Part shown: positions 8,103 through 17,390 of the stretch, piece by piece
Layout: every line of letters begins with the position of its first letter
Position numbering within the stretch: position 1 is the first letter of the stretch
DNA from: Metabacillus_B sp050107715
GTDB lineage: Bacteria; Bacillota; Bacilli; Bacillales; Bacillaceae
Direction: 5' to 3'
NCBI RefSeq assembly: GCF_050107715.1
Contig: NZ_JBNILN010000002.1
Span: forward strand, 362,747-426,746
Length of the DNA stretch: 64,000 nt
The notes under the pieces: model-generated
Told to the model about the DNA's origin: nothing
Databases searched by the model: none
What the model saw: the letters and a program-made list of their open reading frames with translations, nothing else
Position numbers and translations under genes: made by a program

Positions 8103-9776
8103 TTACCGGCTGATTATCGTATCGTCCAGTATAACTTGATAGGTTTCCACGCGGGGGAGGGCATCCATTTGATCAATCAGAACGCTCGGATCGTGTTCAA
8201 CATAGAAGCGTGATTTTTGTCCTTTCTGGTAGGAGGGGGTACTAATCTGATCCGCCAGCCTCTTAGAGCGGCTGATCCGGTCCTGTCTGATGGCGTTAAT
8301 CGTCAGTTTCTTCTCAGCGAACACACCGCCATTAATTTTAAAGATGGACCCTACCCCATAAAGCTCTGCAGACTGCTCTGTGAAAAGAAAAGCGTCGATC
8401 GCTTCCGATTGCTGATAATCCTTAAACTCGTTAATCCGTGACATGAATAGATTCTCCTTTGACATGACCACAAGCTGTTTATCATCTAACCCTTTAATAT
8501 TTGTGTTAGAAATAGAGGTTTCGCCCAGCACATATATGGTGGAGTCCACCTGCACCTCATCATCTTCCGCTGCTTCGGTCCCGCCCGCGGAGTTTGTCTG
8601 ATTTCCTTCTATAATTAGGTCCCCGGTTACAAAGATATTGCCGGCTACTTTAATCGGTTTATCCGTGTCAGCCGTTATGGTTAAGTTTCCATTTACAATC
8701 AGCCATTTTTCATCGGCGAGCAAGAAATCTGAATCAATCGTAAAAGGGTCTTCCAATTTCGCTGACGGGGAATAAATGACGTTTTCAGGAATCGGCTCTC
8801 CTGCACCATTCAGATCTTCCAGCAGCTGCGAAAACCCATCATCAACTTGGAGTGTGCACCCGGTTATGGGAGTGCTGCAGAAATTAAGACTCGAGAGTGC
8901 CTGATTAATTTTTTTAACGGTAATATCTTCCTTTACGTAGTCAGCTGTCCCGCTGACGGTATTCAGCACCTTTGCCAGTGTCTGCTCAAAATCAACGGGA
9001 ATGTAGTCCTCCGTGTCCTTCCGGAACGTGACTTTGCTGCCTTCCTCGAAGTAGCCTTTAAGAACAGAGTAGTCGGACAAAATATCTTTTCCATTGATGG
9101 ATTTCCGGATTGTGGCTGTCCCGTCGAGCTTAGGATACCTCGTTTGTGTCTCTGCGGTTGTATTGTTTAAAGCGGCTTCCTCATCAACGTACCGCGCTGT
9201 ATCCTTCGTTTTAAGCTCCTTTGTATAAATGTTTCCCTTAAACTCTGAAGCCCCGTTTAATTCCATAATGCCCTTATCAACTTCATCATTACCATACTCA
9301 TCAAGACCATCACCGGTCCCGGCAGCAAAATTCAGAAAGGTCGGGGTAGGACTGAGGAACACTTTTTTGGAAACGGTCTTTGTTAAATTTCCATCTGTGT
9401 CTGTATAAGAAAAATTGTAGGCTTTCGTCAGCACAGAGGAAGGATCCTTAATGCCGCTCGCTTCAGACTCATCTGTGATGGTCAGCTTTCCCTCTTTATC
9501 CAGCAAGGAATTGTTTATCGTTCTAAGCTCTGCGTGCACCTGAGTAATTTGATTGGAGCCGGTCAGCTTGATGTCTGATACGCTGTCCCGAAAATCCGCT
9601 ATCACTTCGTTTAGTTTACGCGTTGCTTGAGCCGTAAGCTGTATATCATCCACCCGGATTTCAGTCCGTTTCGTACCGCCGATCGTGCCGGCTGCAATCG
9701 TCAAACCGAGGACGGTAAATACAAGGGAAATGAGCATAACGGTTAACAGGGTTTGCCCTTTTTGATTGTTCAGCAT
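8103..9776 (-). CDS. Large PilX/GspK-like minor pilin
   Basis: A 557-residue protein with a class III prepilin leader, cleavage expected after Gly7 (KGQTLL), followed by a hydrophobic helix to about residue 30. The mature protein lacks Glu at position 5 (Thr is there), as in GspK/PilX-type subunits that sit at the filament tip. The remaining ~520 residues are a polar extracellular region. Its C-terminal part is rich in short beta-strand-like repeats (NGNLTITADTDKP..., GDLIIEGNQ). ATG at 9776 is chosen because GGAGGAGC precedes it; the frame could extend 9 codons to a TTG. It is the last gene of a three-gene operon. Confidence 0.78.
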   Translation of the reverse strand: MLNNQKGQTLLTVMLISLVFTVLGLTIAAGTIGGTKRTEIRVDDIQLTAQATRKLNEVIADFRDSVSDIKLTGSNQITQVHAELRTINNSLLDKEGKLTITDESEASGIKDPSSVLTKAYNFSYTDTDGNLTKTVSKKVFLSPTPTFLNFAAGTGDGLDEYGNDEVDKGIMELNGASEFKGNIYTKELKTKDTARYVDEEAALNNTTAETQTRYPKLDGTATIRKSINGKDILSDYSVLKGYFEEGSKVTFRKDTEDYIPVDFEQTLAKVLNTVSGTADYVKEDITVKKINQALSSLNFCSTPITGCTLQVDDGFSQLLEDLNGAGEPIPENVIYSPSAKLEDPFTIDSDFLLADEKWLIVNGNLTITADTDKPIKVAGNIFVTGDLIIEGNQTNSAGGTEAAEDDEVQVDSTIYVLGETSISNTNIKGLDDKQLVVMSKENLFMSRINEFKDYQQSEAIDAFLFTEQSAELYGVGSIFKINGGVFAEKKLTINAIRQDRISRSKRLADQISTPSYQKGQKSRFYVEHDPSVLIDQMDALPRVETYQVILDDTIISR

Positions 9777-9792
9777 TTTCTGCTCCTCCAAA

Positions 9793-10443
9793 TTAAAATC
9801 CAAATTGGCTGGTTAAGGTCATCGGTTCAACGGCAATGGGGCTTTCCTTTGTGTAGTTGGCATCCTGGATGCTGAGCGTCATTTCAATTAAACCGGATGT
9901 GCAGCTGTCCGGTTCGTCGATGGAGCGTTCAAGACAGATGATGTCAGCTGTTGGGTTGACGAGCTCATAGGGCTGGCTTGTCAGGGTGGCGGTATCCTCT
10001 TCTCTGCTGACCTCTTCGTTCTTTTCATTCTTCGTGACAATGGCCGTTTCTTTTGTTACCTGTTCTCCAAAGGTAAACGTAATGACCGTTTCGCTCAATG
10101 CTTCTCCCTCAACAAAAATTTCCCCTTCACTGCCGTCGGCTCTGTTTTGCTTTTGAATCTCCTTGTTCTGGATAAATTGGAGACAGGGCTGACCGTTTAT
10201 GGATGTACAGCTTCTGGCGGCATCAATTTTCGATTCATCCAGTGTATCCAGTAGGGCGGATAGCACATAATCTGCTTCTTCTCTCAGCTGAACCTCGATC
10301 GACGTCTTTTCATAGGTTTTTATACCCATCATAAACACATTGTAAAAGACCGTTAAAAAGATGCCGGAAACGGCTAAAACGGCCAGCAGTTCAATGAGTG
10401 TGATGCCCTTCTCATTCCTCAGGGCGCTAGCGGTTTTTTTCAA
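9793..10443 (-). CDS. PilW/ComGF-like minor pilin
   Basis: A 216-residue prepilin-like protein. The leader ends at Gly13 (EKG/ITLIELL) with Glu at +5 and a hydrophobic helix after it, so it is a substrate for the prepilin peptidase. The globular part has four cysteines that could pair. The TTG start has a G-rich site upstream and overlaps the preceding gene by 17 bp, suggesting translational coupling. The length and long globular domain fit the PilW / GspJ class better than the short ComG pseudopilins. Confidence 0.75.
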   Translation of the reverse strand: MKKTASALRNEKGITLIELLAVLAVSGIFLTVFYNVFMMGIKTYEKTSIEVQLREEADYVLSALLDTLDESKIDAARSCTSINGQPCLQFIQNKEIQKQNRADGSEGEIFVEGEALSETVITFTFGEQVTKETAIVTKNEKNEEVSREEDTATLTSQPYELVNPTADIICLERSIDEPDSCTSGLIEMTLSIQDANYTKESPIAVEPMTLTSQFGF

Positions 10444-10951
10444 TGGCGATATACCCCCCGAGCTCTGTATCGTCCTCGTCCCATTCCACCGAAACGGTAA
10501 TAGGAATAAGCGAATCCTGAAGATCTATGGATGAATGTTTTTGGATTGTAACGGAAACTTCATACTGGCGGTTATTGATTTCAGGAGAAAAGTTCAGCTC
10601 ACATTTAGATGTTCTGTTTCCGCTGATCACAATCTGTTCCGTCTGGTTAAGCACGGTTCTGCCTGAAGACAGCTTGTCGCTCTGACAGGCTTCTCCGGTA
10701 ATATTTACGGGTCCGCTGCCGGTTAAATAATGTCCGCTTACGGCACTGAAGCTTTGCTGTTCCATATAATTCAGCATATTGCGCGCGACATAAATGCCTA
10801 TCGTTTTGTCTTCGTTTTTACCGGAAAAGTCCATTGCCTGGGTGAAAAACTGCAGCATTCCGAGCGTCAGGATACTGAATATGGATATGGAAAGCAGGAC
10901 CTCAATCAGCGTAAATCCGTTCTTATCGGGAGATATAAATCTTTCAAACAA
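10427..10951 (-). CDS. PilV/GspI-like minor pilin
   Basis: A 174-residue prepilin-like protein, first gene of the minus-strand operon. The leader ends at Gly12 (KNG/FTLIEVL) with Glu at +5 and a classical hydrophobic helix. A pair of cysteines (CQSDK, CELNF) is in the globular part. The TTG start at 10951 follows AGAAGGGA. Together with the next two genes it gives the V-W-X type set of minor subunits that primes pilus assembly in other systems (family knowledge). Confidence 0.78.
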   Translation of the reverse strand: MFERFISPDKNGFTLIEVLLSISIFSILTLGMLQFFTQAMDFSGKNEDKTIGIYVARNMLNYMEQQSFSAVSGHYLTGSGPVNITGEACQSDKLSSGRTVLNQTEQIVISGNRTSKCELNFSPEINNRQYEVSVTIQKHSSIDLQDSLIPITVSVEWDEDDTELGGYIAIEKNR

Positions 10952-11090
10952 TGGAAATCCCTTCTTTCCAATTCAATAGCTTTATTATACAATAAGTGAT
11001 AGTCGAATAATGTCTATTTTAGGGATTTTTTTACTGGTTTTAAGAGTATGATAGTTCTTTGTGCGTAAAACTTTCGGCTGAGGTGATGAA

Positions 11091-12434
11091 TTGGAATTAT
11101 TTAGTTGGGATTTTATTTTATATTTACTGATTGCGCTGCTGATCTGGATTCCTGTATTCCTCCTTGTACCGTTTCCATTGCGATCTGAGGGGAAGTGGCT
11201 GATCACAGGTATTTCATTTTTATTAGCCGTCCTTTATCTGGCTGCATCGCAAGTGCTGCCAATGTGGCAGGCCATCCTGATCACAGTTTTGCTTCTTGGA
11301 ATGGCAGCTTATTTTGTTCAGCAGAAGGGATCAAGCTTCCTTGCAGCTGAAGGGCTCCATGAGGAGGATGATGAGGCGGAGGCGGTATATTTTGACCGGC
11401 AGGATGATGAAGCGCCTCTGTATTCCTCAGCCGCAAGCAAAGACATGACGGAGACGGCAGATGAGGAAGAGGCCTACGTTCGGAATGAGGACTTTGAGTC
11501 TGCAGAGATAGCAGAAGATCACGAACAGGAAGAAAAAACGGACGAGTGGGAAACGGAATGGTTTGCAGCTGATCCTGAGATAGAGGAATTAAAGGTGGAG
11601 CAGCCACAGCCTTCTGCTGAAGTCCCGTCAGAGCCTGAGCTCCTGGAAGAATGGTTTGAAAACCAGGAACTTTCAGATTCTTCAGGAAGTATTGAACTGG
11701 CTTCTGTTCCTGAAGACCGGCAGTTTTTAAATGAATTAGCGGCTGACGGTGCGGGCGAAAAAAATGCGAAGCAGACTGAATTGGATGCCCAGCCGGAGAT
11801 AAGTGCTTCTGAGGTGTCTGACGACTGGGAAACGGAATGGTTTGAACAGAGCAAGGCTGAAGCAGAAGACCCGGAACAAAATAACAGCGGAGAAGCAGAT
11901 GAGATCGGTTTGAGTTTATCCGCTGAAGAAAAAGAAGCTTTTCATAAACTGTTTGAAGAACCAGACGAAGAAGAAATGCACTATGATCTGGATTTGCAGG
12001 CAATGAATCCTATCAACCATGAACTGGACAGTACAGATCCCGCAGAGTCCGGCTCCGGCTATGAGATCGATTCTGAAGAAGCTGATTTTGAACCGGAGTC
12101 AAAACCGGAACCGGAATCAGACCCAGAACTCGAACCCGAACCCGAACCCATCCCTGAAAAAGGAATGCAGGATGACCTGCTGCATGCCCTGTATGACCAG
12201 CTGCTTATGCTGAAGGATACGTCTGAGGCGGGAGAATTCAGCGCCATGATGGACGAGGTTCTCATTCAATCAAAGGGCGTGAGGGAATATTTTGTTTTCG
12301 TTCAGCTGTATTTGATCCATTTACAGGAAGCCGGTCAAAAAGGCGCATTTCAATATGTATATGACGAGGCTCTGGAGCATCTGGAGGCTTATCCATCTTT
12401 AACAGAGCAATTATCCTGGACTAATCAGCAGTAA
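11091..12434 (+). CDS. Acidic membrane protein of the pilus block, unknown function
   Basis: Not recognised as a named family. The 447-residue product has two or three hydrophobic segments in its first 80 residues. A strongly acidic, low-complexity cytoplasmic-type region follows (~85-360) with a run of Glu/Pro dipeptides near residue 340. The motif WETEWF occurs twice (after TDE and after SDD), with a related EEWFE between them. The last ~85 residues (DDLLHALYDQLLMLKD...) look helical and TPR-like. The TTG start has GAGGTGAT at 11080-11087. It heads the operon leading to pilB; a scaffold role is a guess. Confidence 0.75.
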   Translation: MELFSWDFILYLLIALLIWIPVFLLVPFPLRSEGKWLITGISFLLAVLYLAASQVLPMWQAILITVLLLGMAAYFVQQKGSSFLAAEGLHEEDDEAEAVYFDRQDDEAPLYSSAASKDMTETADEEEAYVRNEDFESAEIAEDHEQEEKTDEWETEWFAADPEIEELKVEQPQPSAEVPSEPELLEEWFENQELSDSSGSIELASVPEDRQFLNELAADGAGEKNAKQTELDAQPEISASEVSDDWETEWFEQSKAEAEDPEQNNSGEADEIGLSLSAEEKEAFHKLFEEPDEEEMHYDLDLQAMNPINHELDSTDPAESGSGYEIDSEEADFEPESKPEPESDPELEPEPEPIPEKGMQDDLLHALYDQLLMLKDTSEAGEFSAMMDEVLIQSKGVREYFVFVQLYLIHLQEAGQKGAFQYVYDEALEHLEAYPSLTEQLSWTNQQ

Positions 12435-12468
12435 AAAGAATCTATTAATCTATTGGATGTGGTGAATG

Positions 12469-13281
12469 ATGAAGAAAAGTATCGAAATCGTTGGATTGCC
12501 GATCGTATGCATATCAGAAGGAAAAGAAGCTGGGGAAGTGAAATCCCTTGTTATTAACCCTGAAAAGGGAACTGTCGATTTTTTAACGGTTGAGCATGCC
12601 GAATGGCAAGTGAGTGTGAAAGCCATTCCGTTTAAAAAAATTGTAGGAATCGGGGAATATGCCGTTACGATCGAGTCGGAGAATTCGATTATTGATTTAA
12701 ACGAAATTCCGATTGCGAATCAGCTCGTTAACAAGCGCATTAAAATAAACGATACCCGCGTGATGACCCGAAAAGGGCAGCTGCTTGGAGAAGCAAATGA
12801 ATTTTTCGTAGATGATGACAGCGGCGCGATCCTTGGGATCCAGGTAGGCCAAAAAGAAAAGCAGGTCGTTATTGAATCTGCGGATGTTTTAACATTCGGA
12901 AAAGATATTCTGGTAGTGAAAGAGGATGTCCATTATTACACAGCCCCGGAACAGCTTGAGGAAGAGCCTGAAGAGCTGGCAGAGGAGACACCGGAAGCGC
13001 TGGAAGGAGTAGTTGAAGAATCTCCTGCCCTCACTCCGGCTGAGCCACCATCAGCTTCAGTGCTGTCGTTTTCAAACGGATACAGCAGCCAGCCGATGGA
13101 CGAAATAAAAGAAAAACAGCTGCAGCTTCTGGAAGGCAAGCGGATTTTAAAAGACATTTATACAAAATCAGGCCATATTCTTGTGAAAAAGGACAGCCTG
13201 CTTTCGGCAGAGGCTATCCGCCATGCACAGGAAGAAGGACCGGGCATTATTGTTGAATTATCTATGAATGTAGAAATGTAA
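12469..13281 (+). CDS. PRC-barrel domain protein
   Basis: A 270-residue protein with no signal peptide. Two PRC-barrel-like units are visible (residues ~5-80 and ~85-155, with GQLLGEANEFFVDDDSGAIL in the second). An acidic linker and a short C-terminal module (GKRILKDIYTKSGHILVKKD) resembling a barrel-sandwich segment follow. PRC-barrels occur in RNA-processing and photosynthetic proteins and as adaptor domains; the function here is unknown. GGTGA lies just upstream; ATG 12466 is an alternative start one codon earlier. It sits between two envelope proteins upstream of pilB. Confidence 0.72.
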   Translation: MKKSIEIVGLPIVCISEGKEAGEVKSLVINPEKGTVDFLTVEHAEWQVSVKAIPFKKIVGIGEYAVTIESENSIIDLNEIPIANQLVNKRIKINDTRVMTRKGQLLGEANEFFVDDDSGAILGIQVGQKEKQVVIESADVLTFGKDILVVKEDVHYYTAPEQLEEEPEELAEETPEALEGVVEESPALTPAEPPSASVLSFSNGYSSQPMDEIKEKQLQLLEGKRILKDIYTKSGHILVKKDSLLSAEAIRHAQEEGPGIIVELSMNVEM

Positions 13282-13295
13282 GGAGTCATGCACAG

Positions 13296-14651
13296 GTGAG
13301 AAACTCTGGTTTAAAAGTATTCCTCGCCCTCCTTGTTTGTACCGCTTATCTGACTGGGTTTTCCTACACAGGACAAGCTGTGTGGGATTACTTCAGCAAC
13401 GGGGACCGGTTTGAGCCCAACACGAAAATAGCATCGATTGATATCTCAGGTCTTCCTGCAAGGGAAGCAGAACAAAGAGTAGAGGATTCAATTAAAGAAT
13501 GGCAGGCTTCCAGCCCGGTTGAGCTCATGTTTCGGGACCAGGAAGCGGTCCTCCCGGCTGAAGCCATCCGGTTTAAAGTAACGGAAAGCATCAGGGAAGC
13601 AGAAGACGGGCAATCTTCTCCGCTGCTCGTATCAATAGACAGTATGCTTGCAGACCGGGTTATGCTGGATTTAGCTTTAGATGAAGCAGAACGGATTGAT
13701 ATGGATCACGTAAAAAAACAGATCTCTGAATCAGCCGCAGTCCTTGCAGCCGGTCAGGAGTACGATCTGGAAAGCTACGTAGCCGGTGAAGACCAGCTCA
13801 TTTCCGAACAGAGTCTTGTGATTCCCGCTGGGGATCCTGAAATCAGCAAATTCGTTGAATTGCACCCATCTATTAAAATGGAGCCGCTCTCCCAGTGGTC
13901 CCTGCTGGAGCAATTTCCGGAAGCGACCAGCCAGGATTCGCTCAGCATGATTGCTTCCGCTATTTACAAAGCCGTGCTCAGCACGAATTTATCCATTGTA
14001 GAGCGCCATACAGGGATGACCGTTCCCGAATATACGGAGCCGGGCTTTGAAGCGAAGGCTGTACCGCAGGAAATGGACTTAAAGATTTTCAATCCAAATC
14101 ATACAGCCTATACGCTTTCTTTTGAACTAAGCGGAGAAAGCCTGATTGTCAGGGTTACAGGGAAGCCTCTTTTGAATATGTATAAAGCAGTCATTGACCA
14201 GCCTGAATACTTTTCATTTAAACAAATTATTCGCTACAACGCTGCTCTTTCTGTCGGTGAGGAAAGAAGAATCCGTGAAGGGACGGACGGTCTTTTTGTA
14301 AAAGTAACGAGGAGCGTGACAGACCTTCAGGGGAACGAAAAAGAGAGCGAAGAGATTTCAGAGGATTTCTACCCGCCGATTCATGAAATTATTGAGAAAC
14401 GCTATGAAGAACCGGTTGAACCGCAAGATGAAGTCTTAACGGATTTGCCGGAAGAAGAACAAGAATTGCCTTCCATCCCTGAAGATCCAGCTGTTCCATC
14501 TGAAGGAGAGGAAGAGCTCCCGGCCGAAAGCGGAGAGACCGCTGAGGGTGAGGAAAAGCCCTCAGAGGAAACCGAAACCGTGCCGGCGGAGGATTCTGCC
14601 GAGGCAGATGAAGCGTCAGAGCAAGAGGCAGAAGAGCCCATTGAAAAATAA
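13296..14651 (+). CDS. VanW-like envelope protein
   Basis: A 451-residue protein with an N-terminal membrane anchor or signal (residues 7-27). A YoaR/PG_binding_4-like region follows, then a VanW-type segment around residues 255-300 (FNPNHTAYTLSFELSGESLIVRVTG). The C-terminal ~75 residues are a Glu/Pro-rich tail. VanW-family proteins are linked to the cell envelope, but their biochemical role is not settled. GTG at 13296 follows AAGGAG. Its place just before pilB suggests helping the pilus pass through or dock to peptidoglycan, which is inference. Confidence 0.75.
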   Translation: MRNSGLKVFLALLVCTAYLTGFSYTGQAVWDYFSNGDRFEPNTKIASIDISGLPAREAEQRVEDSIKEWQASSPVELMFRDQEAVLPAEAIRFKVTESIREAEDGQSSPLLVSIDSMLADRVMLDLALDEAERIDMDHVKKQISESAAVLAAGQEYDLESYVAGEDQLISEQSLVIPAGDPEISKFVELHPSIKMEPLSQWSLLEQFPEATSQDSLSMIASAIYKAVLSTNLSIVERHTGMTVPEYTEPGFEAKAVPQEMDLKIFNPNHTAYTLSFELSGESLIVRVTGKPLLNMYKAVIDQPEYFSFKQIIRYNAALSVGEERRIREGTDGLFVKVTRSVTDLQGNEKESEEISEDFYPPIHEIIEKRYEEPVEPQDEVLTDLPEEEQELPSIPEDPAVPSEGEEELPAESGETAEGEEKPSEETETVPAEDSAEADEASEQEAEEPIEK

Positions 14652-14672
14652 CAGCAGCGGGGGCGGACGAAG

Positions 14673-16334
14673 ATGACAACAATCCGTAAGCGGTTAGGCG
14701 ATCTTCTTGTAGAAGCCGGACTAATCACGGAAGACCAGCTGAATCAATCTCTTTCGGAAAAGCAAAAAGGCCAAAAGCTCGGGGATGCGCTCGTTGAAAG
14801 AGGCTATGTAACAGAGCAGCAGCTGATTGAAGTGCTTGAATTTCAGCTCGGCATTCCTCATATCAGCCTTTTCAGGTATCCGTTTGACCAGAAGCTGATG
14901 AGCATTGTTCCAAAAGAGATGGCAAAAAGAAGTCTGGTCATTCCGCTGAAAAAAGAAGGAGACAAGCTGTTTGTAGCCATGGCAGATCCGATGGACTTTT
15001 ACACCGTCGATGATCTGCGGCTCGCAACCGGCTTCCAGATCCAGACGGCCATCGCTTCCAGAGACGATATCATGAAAGCCATTGCGAAATATTATGATAC
15101 CGACGACAGCATGACCGATATTATGAGCCAGATTACCGCGGAAGAAAAAGTGGAGGAAGAGGCCATCACAGGGGAAGATTCTCCGGTCGTCCGCCTGGTG
15201 AACCAAATTCTTCAGAGCGCCGTTCAGCAAAAGGCGAGCGATATCCATATGGATCCGCATGAAACGAAAATTGTCATCCGCTACCGTGTCGATGGAGTGC
15301 TGAAAACTGAACGCACCTTGCCGAAAAATATGCAAAGCGTCCTGACAGCGCGAATCAAAATCATGGCGAACCTCGACATCACAGAGCACCGCATCCCGCA
15401 GGACGGACGGATTAAAACGGCGATTGACCTGCATCCGATAGACCTTCGTGTTTCCTCGCTGCCTACCGTGTACGGGGAAAAAATTGTTATGCGGATTCTG
15501 GATTTGGGAAGTACGCTGAATGATTTGAATAAGCTTGGCTTTAACAGTTTAAACCTGCAGCGGTTTCACAGCCTGATCGAACAGCCGACCGGTATCGTCC
15601 TGATTACAGGACCGACCGGTTCCGGAAAATCCTCTACCCTGTATGCGGCGCTGAACAGGCTGAACAGTGAAGAGGTTAACATCATCACCATTGAAGATCC
15701 GGTGGAATATCAGCTTGAAGGAATCAACCAGATTCAGGTGAATGCCAACGTAGGCATGACATTTGCTAAGGGGCTGCGCTCCATCCTCAGGCAGGACCCG
15801 AATATTGTCATGGTAGGAGAAATCCGGGACCGCGAAACAGCTGAAATCGCGGTTAGAGCCTCTCTGACCGGACATCTTGTGCTGAGCACGCTCCATACAA
15901 ATGATTCTCTCGGAACGATCACAAGGCTGATTGACATGGGAGTTGAACCGTTTTTGGTTGCTTCGTCTCTTAGCGGAGTGGTGGCACAGCGTCTTGTCCG
16001 GAAAGTATGCAGAGACTGCGCAAAGGAGCAGCCGGTCACGAAACGGGAGGCCGAGATCTTTGCGAGACGCGGGCTCCGGATTGAAAAAACCATCAGGGGT
16101 GCCGGCTGCGGCATGTGCAGCATGACCGGCTACAAAGGCCGGATCGCCATCCATGAGCTTCTCATGATTAACGATGAAATGAAGCGGATGATTTTAAACA
16201 ACGAGCCTATATCGGTTATCCGCGATTTAGCAGTTAAAAATAAAACAATCTTTCTGATTGATGACGGCCTTTTAAAGGTAAAGCAGGGGCTGACAACAAC
16301 AGAAGAAATCCTCCGGGTCGCCATTCCGGATTAA
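14673..16334 (+). CDS. pilB: Type IV pilus extension ATPase PilB with MshEN domain
   Basis: A cytoplasmic hexameric ATPase that powers pilin polymerisation. The 553-residue product has the usual PilB/GspE layout. An N-terminal domain carries two tandem MshEN-type motifs (RLGDLLVEAGLI at 7-18 and KLGDALVERGYV at 35-46, each followed by spaced Leu residues). Then come a linker, N2 domain, Walker A GPTGSGKSS near 313, Asp and His boxes, and a CxxC...CxxC zinc site (CRDC near 446, CGMC near 479). MshEN motifs bind c-di-GMP in MshE and in some PilB proteins. pilT follows after 15 bp. Confidence 0.95.
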   Translation: MTTIRKRLGDLLVEAGLITEDQLNQSLSEKQKGQKLGDALVERGYVTEQQLIEVLEFQLGIPHISLFRYPFDQKLMSIVPKEMAKRSLVIPLKKEGDKLFVAMADPMDFYTVDDLRLATGFQIQTAIASRDDIMKAIAKYYDTDDSMTDIMSQITAEEKVEEEAITGEDSPVVRLVNQILQSAVQQKASDIHMDPHETKIVIRYRVDGVLKTERTLPKNMQSVLTARIKIMANLDITEHRIPQDGRIKTAIDLHPIDLRVSSLPTVYGEKIVMRILDLGSTLNDLNKLGFNSLNLQRFHSLIEQPTGIVLITGPTGSGKSSTLYAALNRLNSEEVNIITIEDPVEYQLEGINQIQVNANVGMTFAKGLRSILRQDPNIVMVGEIRDRETAEIAVRASLTGHLVLSTLHTNDSLGTITRLIDMGVEPFLVASSLSGVVAQRLVRKVCRDCAKEQPVTKREAEIFARRGLRIEKTIRGAGCGMCSMTGYKGRIAIHELLMINDEMKRMILNNEPISVIRDLAVKNKTIFLIDDGLLKVKQGLTTTEEILRVAIPD

Positions 16335-16349
16335 CAGGGGAAAGCTGAT

Positions 16350-17390
16350 ATGAAAAACGAGATCGATGCGATTCTTTCCACGGCCTTTGAACGGCAGGCC
16401 TCAGATATTCACCTGTCCGTCGGGGTACCCCCCGTACTCCGCATCAACGGGGATTTACTAAAGCTCGGGGATAAACCGCTTATGCCGTCAGACACGGAGG
16501 GGATGGCCAAAACCATTATAAGCAAAACCAAATGGGTGATGTTCGAGGAAAAAGGCGAGCTGGACTTTTCCTACGGCATCCCTGGTGTTTCGCGCTTCAG
16601 AATTAATGCGTTCCGGCAGCGTTCCTGCATCTCCCTCTCTATCAGGATCGTTCCAAGAACCATTCCTTCCATTGACTCAATGGAGCTTCCGCCCGTCCTG
16701 AAGGATATCGTCGAGAAGCCCCATGGCCTGATTCTCGTCACCGGGCCGACCGGGAGCGGCAAATCGACAACGCTTGCCGCGATGATAGATTACATGAATA
16801 AATCGATCCGCAAGCATATCATTACGCTCGAGGATCCGATTGAATATTTGCATAAGCATCAAAAATGCGTGGTCGAGCAGCGTGAGGTCGGATTCGACAC
16901 AATGACCTTTGCAGCAGGGCTGAAGGCAGCGCTTCGGCAGGATCCGGACGTGATCCTAGTCGGGGAGCTGCGCGATTTAGAAACGATTCATACGGCCATT
17001 ACAGCGGCCGAAACGGGGCATCTTGTTCTTGCAACCCTGCATACATCCTCCGCCGCCACTACGATCGACCGGATGATTGATGTATTTCCGGCTAATCAGC
17101 AGCCGCAAATCAGGATGCAAATCGCTTCTGTATTGATTGGCGTCATTTCCCAACGGCTTTTTCCAACCTCCGACCGTAAAGGAAGACGGGCTGTGACGGA
17201 AATCCTCTTAAACAATTCGGCTGTTTCCAACCTGATCCGCAATGAAAAAACACATCAGATTCCAAGTGTGATTCAGACAAGCCGCGCTCAAGGAATGCAC
17301 TCCTTTCAAAGCAAGCTTGATGAATTTGTCAAAAGCGGAATCATAGACAGGGAAACAGCCTTGCCATATATGAATGGAGCAGCAGAATAA
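16350..17390 (+). CDS. pilT: Type IV pilus retraction ATPase PilT
   Basis: Hexameric ATPase that depolymerises the pilus and drives twitching or DNA uptake. The 346-residue length is typical. Walker A GPTGSGKST is near residue 131. The His-box region (AETGHLVLATLHTSSA) and a C-terminal AIRNLIRE-like motif (NSAVSNLIRNEK) needed for retraction are visible. B. subtilis competence pili have no PilT, so this marks a true retractable type IV pilus. Its stop codon overlaps the pilC start by 1 bp (TAATG). Confidence 0.95.
   Translation: MKNEIDAILSTAFERQASDIHLSVGVPPVLRINGDLLKLGDKPLMPSDTEGMAKTIISKTKWVMFEEKGELDFSYGIPGVSRFRINAFRQRSCISLSIRIVPRTIPSIDSMELPPVLKDIVEKPHGLILVTGPTGSGKSTTLAAMIDYMNKSIRKHIITLEDPIEYLHKHQKCVVEQREVGFDTMTFAAGLKAALRQDPDVILVGELRDLETIHTAITAAETGHLVLATLHTSSAATTIDRMIDVFPANQQPQIRMQIASVLIGVISQRLFPTSDRKGRRAVTEILLNNSAVSNLIRNEKTHQIPSVIQTSRAQGMHSFQSKLDEFVKSGIIDRETALPYMNGAAE

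Noticed and set aside
11281..12265. Open frames opposite the acidic membrane protein gene
   Set aside because: Long Glu-rich coding sequence lacks stops on the opposite strand; no ribosome sites or familiar products.
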